A stretch of 64,000 nt of DNA from Fumia xinanensis (GCF_014384905.1 NZ_JACRSV010000002.1:597840-661839); one strand, 5' to 3'. Shown: positions 41,475-50,235, counted from the stretch's first letter. Made by a program: numbers and translations. Notes: a model not told the origin generated them from the sequence alone.

Positions 41475-44426
41475 TTATAAACTTGTCTGATTATGGTTTG
41501 CTTGATATGTCGAATTAAAAGCACTATCAAACAACCACTTTCTAAAGGACGGGTTGTTCTGAACTTCTCTAAACAATTCCAGTCCGCTTTGCATACTGTT
41601 CATGACCGCTTCATGGGCAGCACGATCACTTTCATCACGGGCATTCTGCTTGTCAGAGAATTGCATTGCATTATTGTACTTCTCATCCCTGCGGACACTT
41701 TCGATAATATCGTTGATCTGCTTCTTGATTTTGTCTTCATCTGTCCACTCGATATTGCCGAAGATATCATGGAATTCCTTCAAGATATTTGTGAGCGTAT
41801 CCAATTCTGGAACATCAATCCCCACACTGGTGCTTACCGGAATAGGATCGATTTTGCCGTTTTCGTTCTCGAGCTGAATTCTCATAGTCTGCTGCGCTTC
41901 AGCACGGTAACTTTCCAGATCCACATCTTCAAGCAAGCCCTCGGTGTAATCCTCACCATCCGGTTTAGGCAGCTTGGGCACCAAAAGATTTAGGAAGATG
42001 GAGAGCTTTTCCCACTGAACACTGCCATATGGCAAAATCGCAGAAAGAAAATTATAGGTTCGCACGAAAGTCTTTGCACAACTCTTAAATTCAATCTGAT
42101 CTTCAATAATCAAACCTTTATAGACTTCGACACAGTGATCCAGAATGGGGTCAAGGTGCTCACGAGGTCCATTTGCCAAATAACGCTCCACAAAGGTATC
42201 AATGTCAGCATCGCTGTAAACCTGAATAGATTCCATAGTATCAATCAAATCATTCAGCTTATTCACATCGGTCTCACCAGAAAGAATTGTGGTTTTATAA
42301 TACCTATCAAAGGCTTCTTTGATGACCCCAGGCTCGTTTACAAAGTCCAGAATAAATGTGTCTTTCTTGTCAGGGTGGCTTCTATTTAGACGGGACAGTG
42401 TTTGAACTGCCTTAATATCGGCCAAGCCTTTGTCTACATACATAGTGTGCAGCAGCGGTTCATCAAAACCTGTCTGGAATTTGTTTGCGACAATAAGAAT
42501 GCGATAGGGATCACCCTTAAAGGTTTTTTCGATTTTAGCACTCGGAAATCCGTTCAAATCCGCTTCTGTAACTTGTCTGCCCTCATACTCGACAGAACCG
42601 GAAAAAGCTACAATCGCTTTAAAGGGACTCTTGCGTTCTTCCAATAGCTTAGAAATCGCTTTGTAATATTCGATGGCACGTTTAATGGAACTGGTGATAA
42701 CCATGGCTCTGGCCTTACCGCCGACTTTTCCTTTGGCAATCACTTCTGTATGGAAATGCTCAACCATAATGTTAGCCTTTTCGTGGATAGCGTACTGATT
42801 GGATTCCACATAGTAACGAAGCAATCGCTGTGCTCGTTTCTTGTCAAACTGCGGATCGTCCTCAATAGTTTTCGCCAATTTATAATAACTTTGCACTGGC
42901 GTAAAATAACGCAGTACATCCATGATAAAGCCTTCTTCGATAGCCTGCTTCATGGTATAAACATAGTGCGGTTCCGGCTTTGTTGTTCCATCGGGCAACC
43001 GCTTTTTCTTACCGAACATTTCCAACGTCTTATTCTTCGGTGTTGCGGTAAACGCAAAATAGCTTGCGTTCTTTACCATCTTGCGCCCCTCGATGATTGT
43101 ATTGATCTTGTCTTCAAGATCATCTTCATCCTCATAGACGCTACCAGAAAGCACCATGTTCATCTTTGCAGACAGACTGCCGTTCTGGCTGGAATGGGCT
43201 TCGTCAATCAGAATGGCAAAGTTTTTATCCTTATGTACCTCGCCAATATCATCCAAAATGAACTGGAACTTATGGACGATGGTAATAATGATTTTCTTAC
43301 CTTCGTTCAGGAGCTGCTTCAGCTCACCGGCACTTTTCGCCCAACCAACTGTTGCAGATACCTGCATAAACTGTTTGATGGTGTCTTTGATCTGCTTGTC
43401 CAAATTGATACGGTCAGTCACAACGATAACCGTGTCAAAAATCTCTTTGCCGCTGTCATTTTTCAGTGTGACGAGCTGATGTGCCAGCCATGCGATGGAA
43501 TTAGACTTACCGGAACCTGCGCTGTGCTGAATCAGATAGCGTCCGCCCACACCGTCACGCTTTGCATCACTAAGCAGGGATTCCACCACAGAAAGCTGAT
43601 GATAACGAGGGAACACCTGCTTATATTTTGTAACCCCGGTGTCTTCGTCTTTCTCAGAAATCACCTGAGCATAGTTTTCAATGATATTGGATAGTTCATC
43701 CTTGGTCAGAATCTCTTTCCAAAGATAATCCGTTTTGATTCCATTGGGATTCGGAGGATTGCCAGCACCATCATTGAATCCCTTGTTAAACGGCAGGAAC
43801 CAGGATTTCTTGCCCTTCAGTTCCGTACACATTCTTACTTCGTTATCATCAACGGCAAAGTGAACGATGCATCGTTTGAAGCTGAACAAAACCTCATCCG
43901 GAGTGCGATCATTCTTGTACTGTTCAACTGCATCGGAAACGTTTTGCTTGGTAAGCTGGTTTTTCAGCTCCATGGTGATTACTGGCAGACCGTTGATGAA
44001 GATACAGACATCCAGTGCCAAACGAGGGTTGAAGCTGGAATACTGTAGCTGTCTGGTCACGCTGAAAATATTCTTTTCATATAATTCTGCGGCTTCTGGA
44101 TTGTGAACAGAGGGGCGCACATAGAACAGATCCAAGCGCAGATGCTTGTAGCGCATACCTTTGCGGAGCAGCTCTATGACACCATCGCTTTTCAGCTTCT
44201 TGTCCAACTGCTTGAAGAAACGATCTTTTTCCAGATCACTGTCCAGAATGTGCAGCTCATCCATTGCTTTCTTCTGAGTAGACAGCAGAAAACGGAAGAG
44301 TCTGTCCTCATCGATGGCATATTGCTTGTTGTACTCAGTTGTGACACCTTGTTCATAGCCATTGCTATTTACCAAAGTATCCACAATCAAGGTTTCAAAA
44401 CCATTTTCCTTTGTATTACTCGGCAT
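41475..44426 (-). CDS. hsdR: Type I restriction enzyme HsdR subunit
   Basis: 983 residues from MPSNTKENGFETLIVD. The N-terminal nuclease domain has LDVCIFINGLPVITMELKNQL (PD-(D/E)xK type). The motor domain has Walker A HSAGSGKSNSIAWLAHQL, VTDRINLDKQI, the DEAH box AILIDEAHSSQNG, and later FQTGFDEPLLHTMYVDK and QTLSRLNRSHPDK. The motor translocates unmodified DNA and the nuclease cuts it. The ATG at 44426 overlaps the hsdS end by 11 bases, with GGAGG nine bases upstream; a start at 44462 is less likely. Full length. Confidence 0.96.
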   Translation of the reverse strand: MPSNTKENGFETLIVDTLVNSNGYEQGVTTEYNKQYAIDEDRLFRFLLSTQKKAMDELHILDSDLEKDRFFKQLDKKLKSDGVIELLRKGMRYKHLRLDLFYVRPSVHNPEAAELYEKNIFSVTRQLQYSSFNPRLALDVCIFINGLPVITMELKNQLTKQNVSDAVEQYKNDRTPDEVLFSFKRCIVHFAVDDNEVRMCTELKGKKSWFLPFNKGFNDGAGNPPNPNGIKTDYLWKEILTKDELSNIIENYAQVISEKDEDTGVTKYKQVFPRYHQLSVVESLLSDAKRDGVGGRYLIQHSAGSGKSNSIAWLAHQLVTLKNDSGKEIFDTVIVVTDRINLDKQIKDTIKQFMQVSATVGWAKSAGELKQLLNEGKKIIITIVHKFQFILDDIGEVHKDKNFAILIDEAHSSQNGSLSAKMNMVLSGSVYEDEDDLEDKINTIIEGRKMVKNASYFAFTATPKNKTLEMFGKKKRLPDGTTKPEPHYVYTMKQAIEEGFIMDVLRYFTPVQSYYKLAKTIEDDPQFDKKRAQRLLRYYVESNQYAIHEKANIMVEHFHTEVIAKGKVGGKARAMVITSSIKRAIEYYKAISKLLEERKSPFKAIVAFSGSVEYEGRQVTEADLNGFPSAKIEKTFKGDPYRILIVANKFQTGFDEPLLHTMYVDKGLADIKAVQTLSRLNRSHPDKKDTFILDFVNEPGVIKEAFDRYYKTTILSGETDVNKLNDLIDTMESIQVYSDADIDTFVERYLANGPREHLDPILDHCVEVYKGLIIEDQIEFKSCAKTFVRTYNFLSAILPYGSVQWEKLSIFLNLLVPKLPKPDGEDYTEGLLEDVDLESYRAEAQQTMRIQLENENGKIDPIPVSTSVGIDVPELDTLTNILKEFHDIFGNIEWTDEDKIKKQINDIIESVRRDEKYNNAMQFSDKQNARDESDRAAHEAVMNSMQSGLELFREVQNNPSFRKWLFDSAFNSTYQANHNQTSL

Positions 44427-45783
44427 CCTCTGCCACCTCCTCCACATCTTCACCGGTATCATCGGTGTCGATTTCCGTATCTTCCTCTGGCGTGTATTCC
44501 GGGATAACTACATCACGAACATCAATCTGTCCCGTCACAACATCAGAGATCAATCTGGTTCGGTATTCTCTAAGATACTCAATATGTTTTTCAACTTCTT
44601 TTTTGAGCAAGTCAATCTTTTCTGTCTCTTGCTCAATGTATTCAACAATTTCACGTTGTTCTTCAATCGGAGGAACAGGAATATCATAATTCTTAAAATT
44701 TATTGCAGGCATACGCCATCTTCCTTTATTGGCTGCACCACGTCCCAGTCCGTAGAAGATTTTACGCTTGTATCCCAACTGGAATACATATAAGAAGTAT
44801 TTCAAATCGGTTCTTTCAACATCAATTGCAGAAAATACTCGATAGTCTGGACTTGTAACCCCAAAAAAGTCAGAAAGCCCAATAAAACCGGTTAGCAAGT
44901 CCATGTGATTCATTGCATAATCGCCAGGATATACAAACTGGTATTTCGAGTAATTGGCAGCCATTTGGCCTTCATTAGAGGCAATGTCTTTTACTTTTAA
45001 ACCCTGCTGCGTAATAGATATTACATCGTAGCCTTCTTTACCAGCAATTCGCTTCTTAATTTCAAAATGCTGCTTAACTTTGTTGAATTGCCAATGTGCA
45101 GGAATTTCTTTAACCCAGTTTGCTTCAACAGCTTGCATTTCAACATCAGCATGAATGCCACGTGTGACAGCCTGATTTATTACTGTTGTTTTTCTTTCGT
45201 CCAGTAAATTAATCTGCTTCTGATAACCATGAATCAAATGATTGATTTTGGAAACTTGCCAATCAAGGTATCGGACAATCTGATCCTGCTCATCTCGTGG
45301 AGGAACAAGAACACTTGCACATTTCAACTCCTGCCAATATAGGTTTCTTTGAATGGAACCAACGCCTTTTGACCTAACCAAGTATTGATCTACCATAATG
45401 GCACTCCTGAATAGGTAATTTGCATATTCCGTAGTCAATTGATCATTCATAGACAGAACAATATATGCAGGGCTTGTAATACCGGTATGTTTTGATACAC
45501 CAACAGAACCTCTCCATGCTTGCTGATTATTTAATACAAAATCACCCGGATCAACTCGCTGATATTTGGAAAGATCCTTACTTGTTGCGTTGGTTCTCTT
45601 TTCGGTTCTTTTTGAGAAAGGAACTACACCGGCATCCAAATATACAGATAACAGTTCCAACTCGGTACAATTACATATCGATTTCTCCTTGGCTATAGAA
45701 TACAATGGAAAAACTTCCCAATGCTTTGGAAATGTCATATTCCATAGTGGCTGTACAGCCTTGTACGCTTCGTATCTTTTCAT
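44416..45783 (-). CDS. hsdS: Type I restriction-modification specificity subunit HsdS
   Basis: 455 residues with two target recognition domains (~10-185 and ~215-400). Each is followed by a conserved helix: first ...VPPRDEQDQIVRYLDWQVSKINHLIHGYQKQINLLDERKTTVINQAVTRG, then VPPIEEQREIVEYIEQETEKIDLLKKEVEKHIEYLREYRTRLISDVVTG. It sets the DNA site for HsdM and HsdR. The acidic tail (EEDTEIDTDDTGEDVEEVAEDAE) is unusual. There is only one hsdS and no inverted extra copy, so phase variation by inversion is not suggested. Confidence 0.95.
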   Translation of the reverse strand: MKRYEAYKAVQPLWNMTFPKHWEVFPLYSIAKEKSICNCTELELLSVYLDAGVVPFSKRTEKRTNATSKDLSKYQRVDPGDFVLNNQQAWRGSVGVSKHTGITSPAYIVLSMNDQLTTEYANYLFRSAIMVDQYLVRSKGVGSIQRNLYWQELKCASVLVPPRDEQDQIVRYLDWQVSKINHLIHGYQKQINLLDERKTTVINQAVTRGIHADVEMQAVEANWVKEIPAHWQFNKVKQHFEIKKRIAGKEGYDVISITQQGLKVKDIASNEGQMAANYSKYQFVYPGDYAMNHMDLLTGFIGLSDFFGVTSPDYRVFSAIDVERTDLKYFLYVFQLGYKRKIFYGLGRGAANKGRWRMPAINFKNYDIPVPPIEEQREIVEYIEQETEKIDLLKKEVEKHIEYLREYRTRLISDVVTGQIDVRDVVIPEYTPEEDTEIDTDDTGEDVEEVAEDAE

Positions 45784-45785
45784 AA

Positions 45786-47612
45786 TCAGCCCCCTAAGAT
45801 TTCATCCAGAAGACCGTCGGTTTCTTTTTCGATAGCACGAATATCCCTTGCAATTTCTTCTAACGTACGCAACTGAATCGGTTTATAGAAATACTTCGTA
45901 AAGGAAAGCTCATAGCCCACTTTCTCTGTACCCGGTTTAATAAACACATCAGGGGCATACGGTTTCACTTCTTTTTCGATAAATGCTTCGATACCACCTT
46001 TATAGGTAAACGGTACGATTTCTTTATCAGAGTTCGGCTTTATAGGCTTGCCCTTCTTATCCAGAATAGGCTGACCGTTTTCATCATACTGCGGTGTGTA
46101 GACCGGAATTTCCCAATATCCAAATTCAGAATTATTAAACACCTTGCTGTAACGTTCATCTGCTTGGTCAAATGCCATGTACAATTCCAGAATATAATCT
46201 CTAATATCCTTATCGATTTCACAGTTCTTTTCTCCAAGGTTCTTGCGAAGAGGTTTTTTGAAGGAAGTAGCATCAATGAGTTGTACCTTTCCTTTGCGGC
46301 GTTTCTCCTTCTTGTTGGCAAGAATCCAGATGTAGGTACCAATTCCTGTGTTGTAGAACATTTTTTCAGGAACTGCGACAATGGCTTCCAGCAAATCCTG
46401 CTCCAGAACATACTGACGCAGATTGGAGGGACCCTGACCTGCTTTGCCGGTAAACAGAGAAGATCCGTTGTGTACCTCCACAATACGACTGCCAAGAGCA
46501 GTATTCTTCTTCATCTTGCTAATGTTATTGGCAAGGAACAACATCTGCGGATCACCAATGTCCGGAATCAGAGAGAAATCTTCATCCTTATAGTTCACAC
46601 GGAAACGGGTGTCGGTAATCTCATCCTTCTTAATGTCGCCCCATGCCTTCAGATCTGTTTTCCAAGGTGTGCCGAAAGGCGGGTTGGAAAGCATAAAGTC
46701 AAAGGTTTCTCCAGCGAATCCATCATTGGAAATGGTGGAGCCAAAGAAAATGTTGTTTGCCTGTACGCCTTCGCCCTTAACCAGCATGTCACTGCGAGCG
46801 ATAGCATAGGTTTCGTCGGAGTTCTCCTGGCCGTACAAATGGATCGAAACATTCTTTCCGAATTCCTTAGCCACTTCTTGCATTCGACCTTCGGCAACCG
46901 TCAGCATACCGCCTGTGCCACAGGCTCCGTCATAGATACGGTAAGTTGTACTCTGAATTTTGTCTTTCACGGGCACAAACGCCAGATCAGTAATCAGCTC
47001 CACGATGTCACGAGGGGTAAAGTGACGTCCTGCATCAGTAATGTTGGTTTCCTCATTAAACTTACGGATGACCTCTTCAAACACTGTTCCCATAGTGTGA
47101 TTGTCCAGTGCGGGCTGCACAAGATTACCCTTGGCATCATAAATCGGGCGATTAGACAGGTTCACAGAGGAATCCGTAAACTTGCTGATCAGCAGGCCCA
47201 GAATGTCATGCTCAGAGAGTTTGTCAATCTGATTTCTGAATTCAAAGCGCTTGATAATATCCTGCACATTCTGAGAAAAACCGTTCAGGTAAAGGATAAA
47301 GTCGGATTTCAGCTGTTGCTGATTAGTACGGGATTTCAGATCTGACAGGGTATAGGGGGAACTATTACAAAAAGCTTCTCCCGCTACGCTGCACAGGGCT
47401 TCGTCCTGATCGGTAATACCAGCAGCATCCAGCTGCTCCTTCATTTTCAAAACTTTCTCCTTAGTGGGTTCCAAAACCGCATCAAAACGGCGGATAACCA
47501 TCATAGGCAGAATAATCTTTCTGTAGTCGCCTACATCATATGTATCTACGAGACAGTCATTTGCGATTCCAAACAAAAAGGAAACGATCTGACCAAAGTT
47601 TGCTTTTTCCAT
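45786..47612 (-). CDS. hsdM: Type I restriction-modification methyltransferase HsdM
   Basis: 608 residues with an N-terminal helical HsdM domain. The N6-adenine methyltransferase core has the AdoMet motif YDGACGTGGMLTVAE and the catalytic NPPFGTPW. It starts at ATG 47612, sharing one base with the stop of the upstream XRE gene (TAATG), and ends two bases before hsdS. It protects host DNA and forms the core M2S complex. Complete length. Confidence 0.97.
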   Translation of the reverse strand: MEKANFGQIVSFLFGIANDCLVDTYDVGDYRKIILPMMVIRRFDAVLEPTKEKVLKMKEQLDAAGITDQDEALCSVAGEAFCNSSPYTLSDLKSRTNQQQLKSDFILYLNGFSQNVQDIIKRFEFRNQIDKLSEHDILGLLISKFTDSSVNLSNRPIYDAKGNLVQPALDNHTMGTVFEEVIRKFNEETNITDAGRHFTPRDIVELITDLAFVPVKDKIQSTTYRIYDGACGTGGMLTVAEGRMQEVAKEFGKNVSIHLYGQENSDETYAIARSDMLVKGEGVQANNIFFGSTISNDGFAGETFDFMLSNPPFGTPWKTDLKAWGDIKKDEITDTRFRVNYKDEDFSLIPDIGDPQMLFLANNISKMKKNTALGSRIVEVHNGSSLFTGKAGQGPSNLRQYVLEQDLLEAIVAVPEKMFYNTGIGTYIWILANKKEKRRKGKVQLIDATSFKKPLRKNLGEKNCEIDKDIRDYILELYMAFDQADERYSKVFNNSEFGYWEIPVYTPQYDENGQPILDKKGKPIKPNSDKEIVPFTYKGGIEAFIEKEVKPYAPDVFIKPGTEKVGYELSFTKYFYKPIQLRTLEEIARDIRAIEKETDGLLDEILGG

Positions 47613-47827
47613 TATTGTTCTGTCCTTTCATTCGTAAGTTCCATAATATCGGAGATGTCGCACTTCAGAGTGTTGCAGATTTTCACAAGCACCTCAGTGT
47701 TGACATTTTCATTCTTACCAAGTTTCGCAAGTGCTGCGGTTGTAATTCCAGCTTCTTTACGAAGCATCGTTTTCGTCATATCCATGTCAATCAACAGTTT
47801 CCAGAGCTTCTTATAGGATACAGCCAT
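47612..47827 (-). CDS. XRE-family controller of the type I RM operon
   Basis: 71 residues: MAVSYKKLWKLLIDMDMTKTMLRKEAGITTAALAKLGKNENVNTEVLVKICNTLKCDISDIMELTNERTEQ. A minimal Cro/C1 HTH translationally coupled to hsdM. It probably acts as a C-protein-like controller that times methylase and nuclease expression. The ribosome site AGGAAGGGAG supports ATG 47827; a longer frame to 47854 is unlikely. A palindrome ATCTAA-AAA-TTAGAT lies 30-44 bases upstream. Confidence 0.92.
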   Translation of the reverse strand: MAVSYKKLWKLLIDMDMTKTMLRKEAGITTAALAKLGKNENVNTEVLVKICNTLKCDISDIMELTNERTEQ

Positions 47828-47856
47828 GCTTATCTCCCTTCCTATATAAATCAAAT

Positions 47857-47871
47857 ATCTAAAAATTAGAT
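47857..47871. promoter_or_regulatory. Candidate operator of the RM controller
   Basis: A perfect palindrome ATCTAA-AAA-TTAGAT. On the minus strand a TATAAT-like element lies about 18 bases upstream of it. Confidence 0.55.
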
Positions 47872-47951
47872 TTCTGGTTCAATTATATAACAAGATATCA
47901 AGAAATGAAAGTGGCGAAGCAGTCTTTTGAAAAATTTCTCAAAAAATGTGG

Positions 47952-48012
47952 TTGACTTTCTCGGCACCACTGCGTATAATAGTGTTAGGAATTAGCGAAC
48001 ACGCTTATTCCT
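47952..48012 (+). promoter_or_regulatory. Promoter and operator of the XRE/ImmA pair
   Basis: TTGACT (47952-47957), a 17-base spacer, and TATAAT (47975-47980). Then the inverted repeat AGGAATTAGCG-AACA-CGCTTATTCCT (47987-48012, one mismatch), at the expected transcription start, is a good self-repression site. Confidence 0.8.
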
Positions 48013-48030
48013 GTCAAGGAGGAAAGGACT

Positions 48031-48408
48031 ATGAACGGCAAGTTCGGAGAATTCATCGCTGAAAAGCGAAAATCCCGTGGACTGACACTACGTGGACTGG
48101 CTGCCGAATTAGGGATTGTACCGGCATACATGAGCGACATTGAAAAGGGGAATCGCTATCCCCCTGACAAAGACAAGCTGTATGAATTGGCCCGTATTCT
48201 GTGCCTGTCCGAAGAAGAAACCAACACCATGTTTGATCTGGCCGCAGGCGAAAAGGAGAATACGGTATCTCCTGATCTGCCGGAGTACATCATGGGGAAT
48301 GAGCATGTCCGTGTTGCGCTTCGTATGGCACGTGACAACAATGCCTCCAGTGAAGTATGGCAGAAGGTCATTGAGATGATGGAGGAACAAGAGCGAGGTA
48401 AGAAATAA
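48031..48408 (+). CDS. XRE-family repressor paired with ImmA-like protease
   Basis: 125 residues. The HTH is GEFIAEKRKSRGLTLRGLAAELGIVPAYMSDIEKGNRYPPDKDKLYELARIL, and the C-terminal part is helical. AGGAGG precedes the ATG. The next gene starts two bases after its stop and encodes a zinc protease of the ImmA/IrrE family. By analogy with ImmR/ImmA of ICEBs1, the protease would inactivate this repressor after a stress signal and release element or cargo genes. Confidence 0.93.
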   Translation: MNGKFGEFIAEKRKSRGLTLRGLAAELGIVPAYMSDIEKGNRYPPDKDKLYELARILCLSEEETNTMFDLAAGEKENTVSPDLPEYIMGNEHVRVALRMARDNNASSEVWQKVIEMMEEQERGKK

Positions 48409-48410
48409 GC

Positions 48411-49109
48411 GTGATCCATTACAACTATTCTGCGCATCAGTTGGAAAAAGAGGCGGAAAAGCTTCTGAACCAATTTGACCCTGAACGACTAAAAAAGCCG
48501 AAGCCCATCGACGTCTACGCCGTCATTGAAAAGTGCTTGGGTGTTGACTATGACTGGAAGTATATCACCCCAGATCAGTCTATTCTCGGCGCAACCGCCT
48601 TCAATGCTGGCTATGTGTGGGTGTGGCCCGAACCCTGTTATCGAGAGGGCATGCTTCCTTCAAAGGTTTATCTTTCCAAGGGGAGTATTCTCATTGATGC
48701 AACGCTGACTGAGGGGGATAATAGAGGGCGTGAAAACTTCACTGTGATGCACGAAGTGTTTCACCAAGTTCTGCACAAGAACTGTTTCCGTCGTGAAACG
48801 CCCGACTATATTCACAGCACGACGCAAATAGCCTTGAATGGGAAGAAAAGTCTGAAAACGTCGCTGGATTTCATCGAGTATCAGGCGAATGCGTGTGCAG
48901 CGGCGTTCTTGATGCCGCAGAATGTGGTTCGAGACGAGTTCAAAAAGCGAAGCAGCAACTTAGGCGCAAAATACCCCCTTCCGTGCGACTGCATGGTAGA
49001 GAGCATTATCTATGACATGGCGGATGAATTCAGCGTATCTAAACAGGCTATGCGCTATCGCTTGAACTCGCTGAAGATGATCACATTTGATGCCCCCCTA
49101 TTCAACTAA
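48411..49109 (+). CDS. ImmA/IrrE family metallopeptidase
   Basis: 232 residues from GTG (MIHYNYSAHQLEKEAEKLLNQF). The zinc site HEVFHQVLH lies in FTVMHEVFHQVLHKNCF, and the downstream segment FIEYQANACAAAFLMPQNVV supplies the third ligand region typical for the family. A C-terminal HTH-like end (SVSKQAMRYRLNSLKMI) is seen. The likely target is the XRE repressor encoded just upstream. A terminator follows. Confidence 0.94.
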   Translation: MIHYNYSAHQLEKEAEKLLNQFDPERLKKPKPIDVYAVIEKCLGVDYDWKYITPDQSILGATAFNAGYVWVWPEPCYREGMLPSKVYLSKGSILIDATLTEGDNRGRENFTVMHEVFHQVLHKNCFRRETPDYIHSTTQIALNGKKSLKTSLDFIEYQANACAAAFLMPQNVVRDEFKKRSSNLGAKYPLPCDCMVESIIYDMADEFSVSKQAMRYRLNSLKMITFDAPLFN

Positions 49110-49117
49110 AAATCTCA

Positions 49118-49148
49118 ATTTAAGGGAATCTTCCGATTCCCTTAAATG
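49118..49148 (+). terminator. Terminator of the XRE/ImmA pair
   Basis: Stem ATTTAAGGGAATC / GATTCCCTTAAAT with loop TTCC. No long T run, so strength is uncertain. Confidence 0.6.
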
Positions 49149-49197
49149 CAAGCCGAGTGTTAGAAAGAAGCGAACAGGCGAATATGCGAACATTAAA

Positions 49198-49260
49198 GGA
49201 GGTGATGCCTTATGCGCAAATAAAAAGAGCGGCAATCTGCTGCAACAGATTAACCGCTCA
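49198..49260 (+). promoter_or_regulatory. Leader with mini-ORF and hairpin before the three small genes
   Basis: AGGAGGTGATGCC precedes the mini-ORF ATGCGCAAATAA. Directly after it comes a hairpin GAGCGG-x-AATCTG / CAGATT-xx-CCGCTC (49227-49259). The arrangement resembles a translated-leader attenuator, but there is no U run. Confidence 0.4.
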
Positions 49261-49327
49261 TTCAAGATGTACACGTTACTAAAATATCACGACTGGCTTG
49301 TTCCGTCAAGCCGAAAGGAGTCAAATT

Positions 49328-49543
49328 ATGTATAAACACTACTATATCAACAACAATCAGACCTTGAATCCTGGACATCATCATGAAGTCCACACCAAGG
49401 AGCACGCAGCTCAGCTTGGCATCCGCAGCACGCAGTATGTTGGCTATTTTGCAAGCGAAGTGGAAGCTGTTGCTCAGGCAAAGAAAACCTATTTTGATGC
49501 GGACGGCTGTGCAACCTGCTGTCCGAAAGCACACAGGGGGTAA
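49328..49543 (+). CDS. Small His/Cys-rich protein
   Basis: 71 residues: MYKHYYINNNQTLNPGHHHEVHTKEHAA, then a middle with YVGYFASEVEAVAQAKKTYF and the end DADGCATCCPKAHRG. The pattern HEVH...YLGYF...A-x-x-AKK-x-Y...GC-x-x-CC...H is seen in small bacterial proteins of unknown role, probably metal binding. AAAGGAG precedes ATG 49328. It is the first of three tightly spaced genes (gaps of 5 and 18 bases). Confidence 0.8.
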   Translation: MYKHYYINNNQTLNPGHHHEVHTKEHAAQLGIRSTQYVGYFASEVEAVAQAKKTYFDADGCATCCPKAHRG

Positions 49544-49548
49544 TTAAT

Positions 49549-49776
49549 ATGGCACGTTCTTCTCATCATGTTGTTCACAATTCCAACGGAGGTTGGGATG
49601 TTAAGCGTAGCGGCGCTCAGCGCTCCAGCGGCCATTTTACAACCAAGGAACAGGCCGTAAACGCAGGAAGACAAATCAGCCGAAATCAGGGCACCGAATT
49701 CGTTGTTCATGGTATGAACGGACGCATCCAGTCCGCAGACAGCCATGGGAACGATCCTTGCCCGCCGAAGGGTTAA
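49549..49776 (+). CDS. DUF2188 domain protein
   Basis: 75 residues: SHHVVHNSNGGWDVKRSGAQRSSGHFTTKEQAVNAGRQISRNQGTEFVVHGMNGRIQSADSHGNDPCPPKG. This is a full DUF2188 unit (HVV-x-x-x-x-GGWDV, A-x-R-x-S-x-x-F-x-T-K-x-x-A, HG-x-x-G-x-I-x-x-x-x-S-x-GNDP-x-PP). Its role is unknown; the family is often mobile or stress linked. It lies between two other tiny genes in the same operon. Confidence 0.92.
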   Translation: MARSSHHVVHNSNGGWDVKRSGAQRSSGHFTTKEQAVNAGRQISRNQGTEFVVHGMNGRIQSADSHGNDPCPPKG

Positions 49777-49794
49777 TTTAGGGAGGTGAATATC

Positions 49795-49920
49795 ATGTCT
49801 GTACATCATGGTGGTAAGGTTGGTAAAGCCGGTAAGACCTTGGCGTCTAAAAGTTCTTCTAAGTCTGCGAAGAGCAAAGCCGGGAAGACTCTGGCCAACC
49901 ACAAAGCGAAAGCGCATTAA
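49795..49920 (+). CDS. Lys/Ala-rich mini-protein
   Basis: 41 residues from ATG 49795 with an excellent GGGAGGTG site: MSVHHGGKVGKAGKTLASKS, then SSKSAKSKAGKTLANHKAKAH. It has a strongly basic, low-complexity composition with a repeated GKAGKTLA/SKAGKTLA unit, like nucleic-acid-binding tails. It lies 18 bases after the DUF2188 gene and 3 bases before a terminator, so it is the last gene of the operon. Function unknown. Confidence 0.75.
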   Translation: MSVHHGGKVGKAGKTLASKSSSKSAKSKAGKTLANHKAKAH

Positions 49921-49923
49921 AGG

Positions 49924-49958
49924 ACAGGTGCCTATGCTGCCGCATAGGCACCTGTTTT
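49924..49958 (+). terminator. Terminator of the three-small-gene operon
   Basis: A 14-base perfect stem ACAGGTGCCTATGC / GCATAGGCACCTGT followed by TTT. Confidence 0.85.
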
Positions 49959-49971
49959 ATGTGATGCAGAT

Positions 49972-50235
49972 TTATTCTTCCATGACCTCTAACATCATTC
50001 GTGCGCCTAACTTAAAGCCATTCTGAAAGATCAAACAGTCTGTATTGGTTTGATGCTCTCGCACACAATCTGTGTATTTATCAAACAGTTCTTTCTGTTC
50101 GTCCGTCATAGTGGCTTTGAGTTTTTCTTCGTTCCTGCAAATCAGCTCCAACAGTTTCTTGTATTCTTTGCAAGAGGATGTGTCATACTCTGTTGGCTCG
50201 ATATTACCATGCCAAAATTCTTCAAGGATTCTCAT
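49972..50235 (-). CDS. DUF6809-like small protein
   Basis: 87 residues: MRILEEFWHGNIEPTEYDTSSCKEYKKLLELICRNEEKLKATMTDEQKELFDKYTDCVREHQTNTDCLIFQNGFKLGARMMLEVMEE. This all-helical protein is commonly found beside TnpV on Firmicutes mobile elements. It overlaps the tnpV end by four bases. Function unknown. Confidence 0.85.
   Translation of the reverse strand: MRILEEFWHGNIEPTEYDTSSCKEYKKLLELICRNEEKLKATMTDEQKELFDKYTDCVREHQTNTDCLIFQNGFKLGARMMLEVMEE

Noticed and set aside
44427..44462. Upstream start for hsdR
   Set aside because: It would extend the overlap with hsdS without a ribosome site; ATG 44426 has GGAGG at nine bases.
44416..45783. Phase-variable inverting hsdS locus
   Set aside because: Only one hsdS is present, without a second partial copy, inverted repeat or adjacent invertase.
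49087..49335. 82-codon frame between ImmA and the small-protein operon
   Set aside because: It overlaps the ImmA end and the leader hairpin and has no ribosome site.
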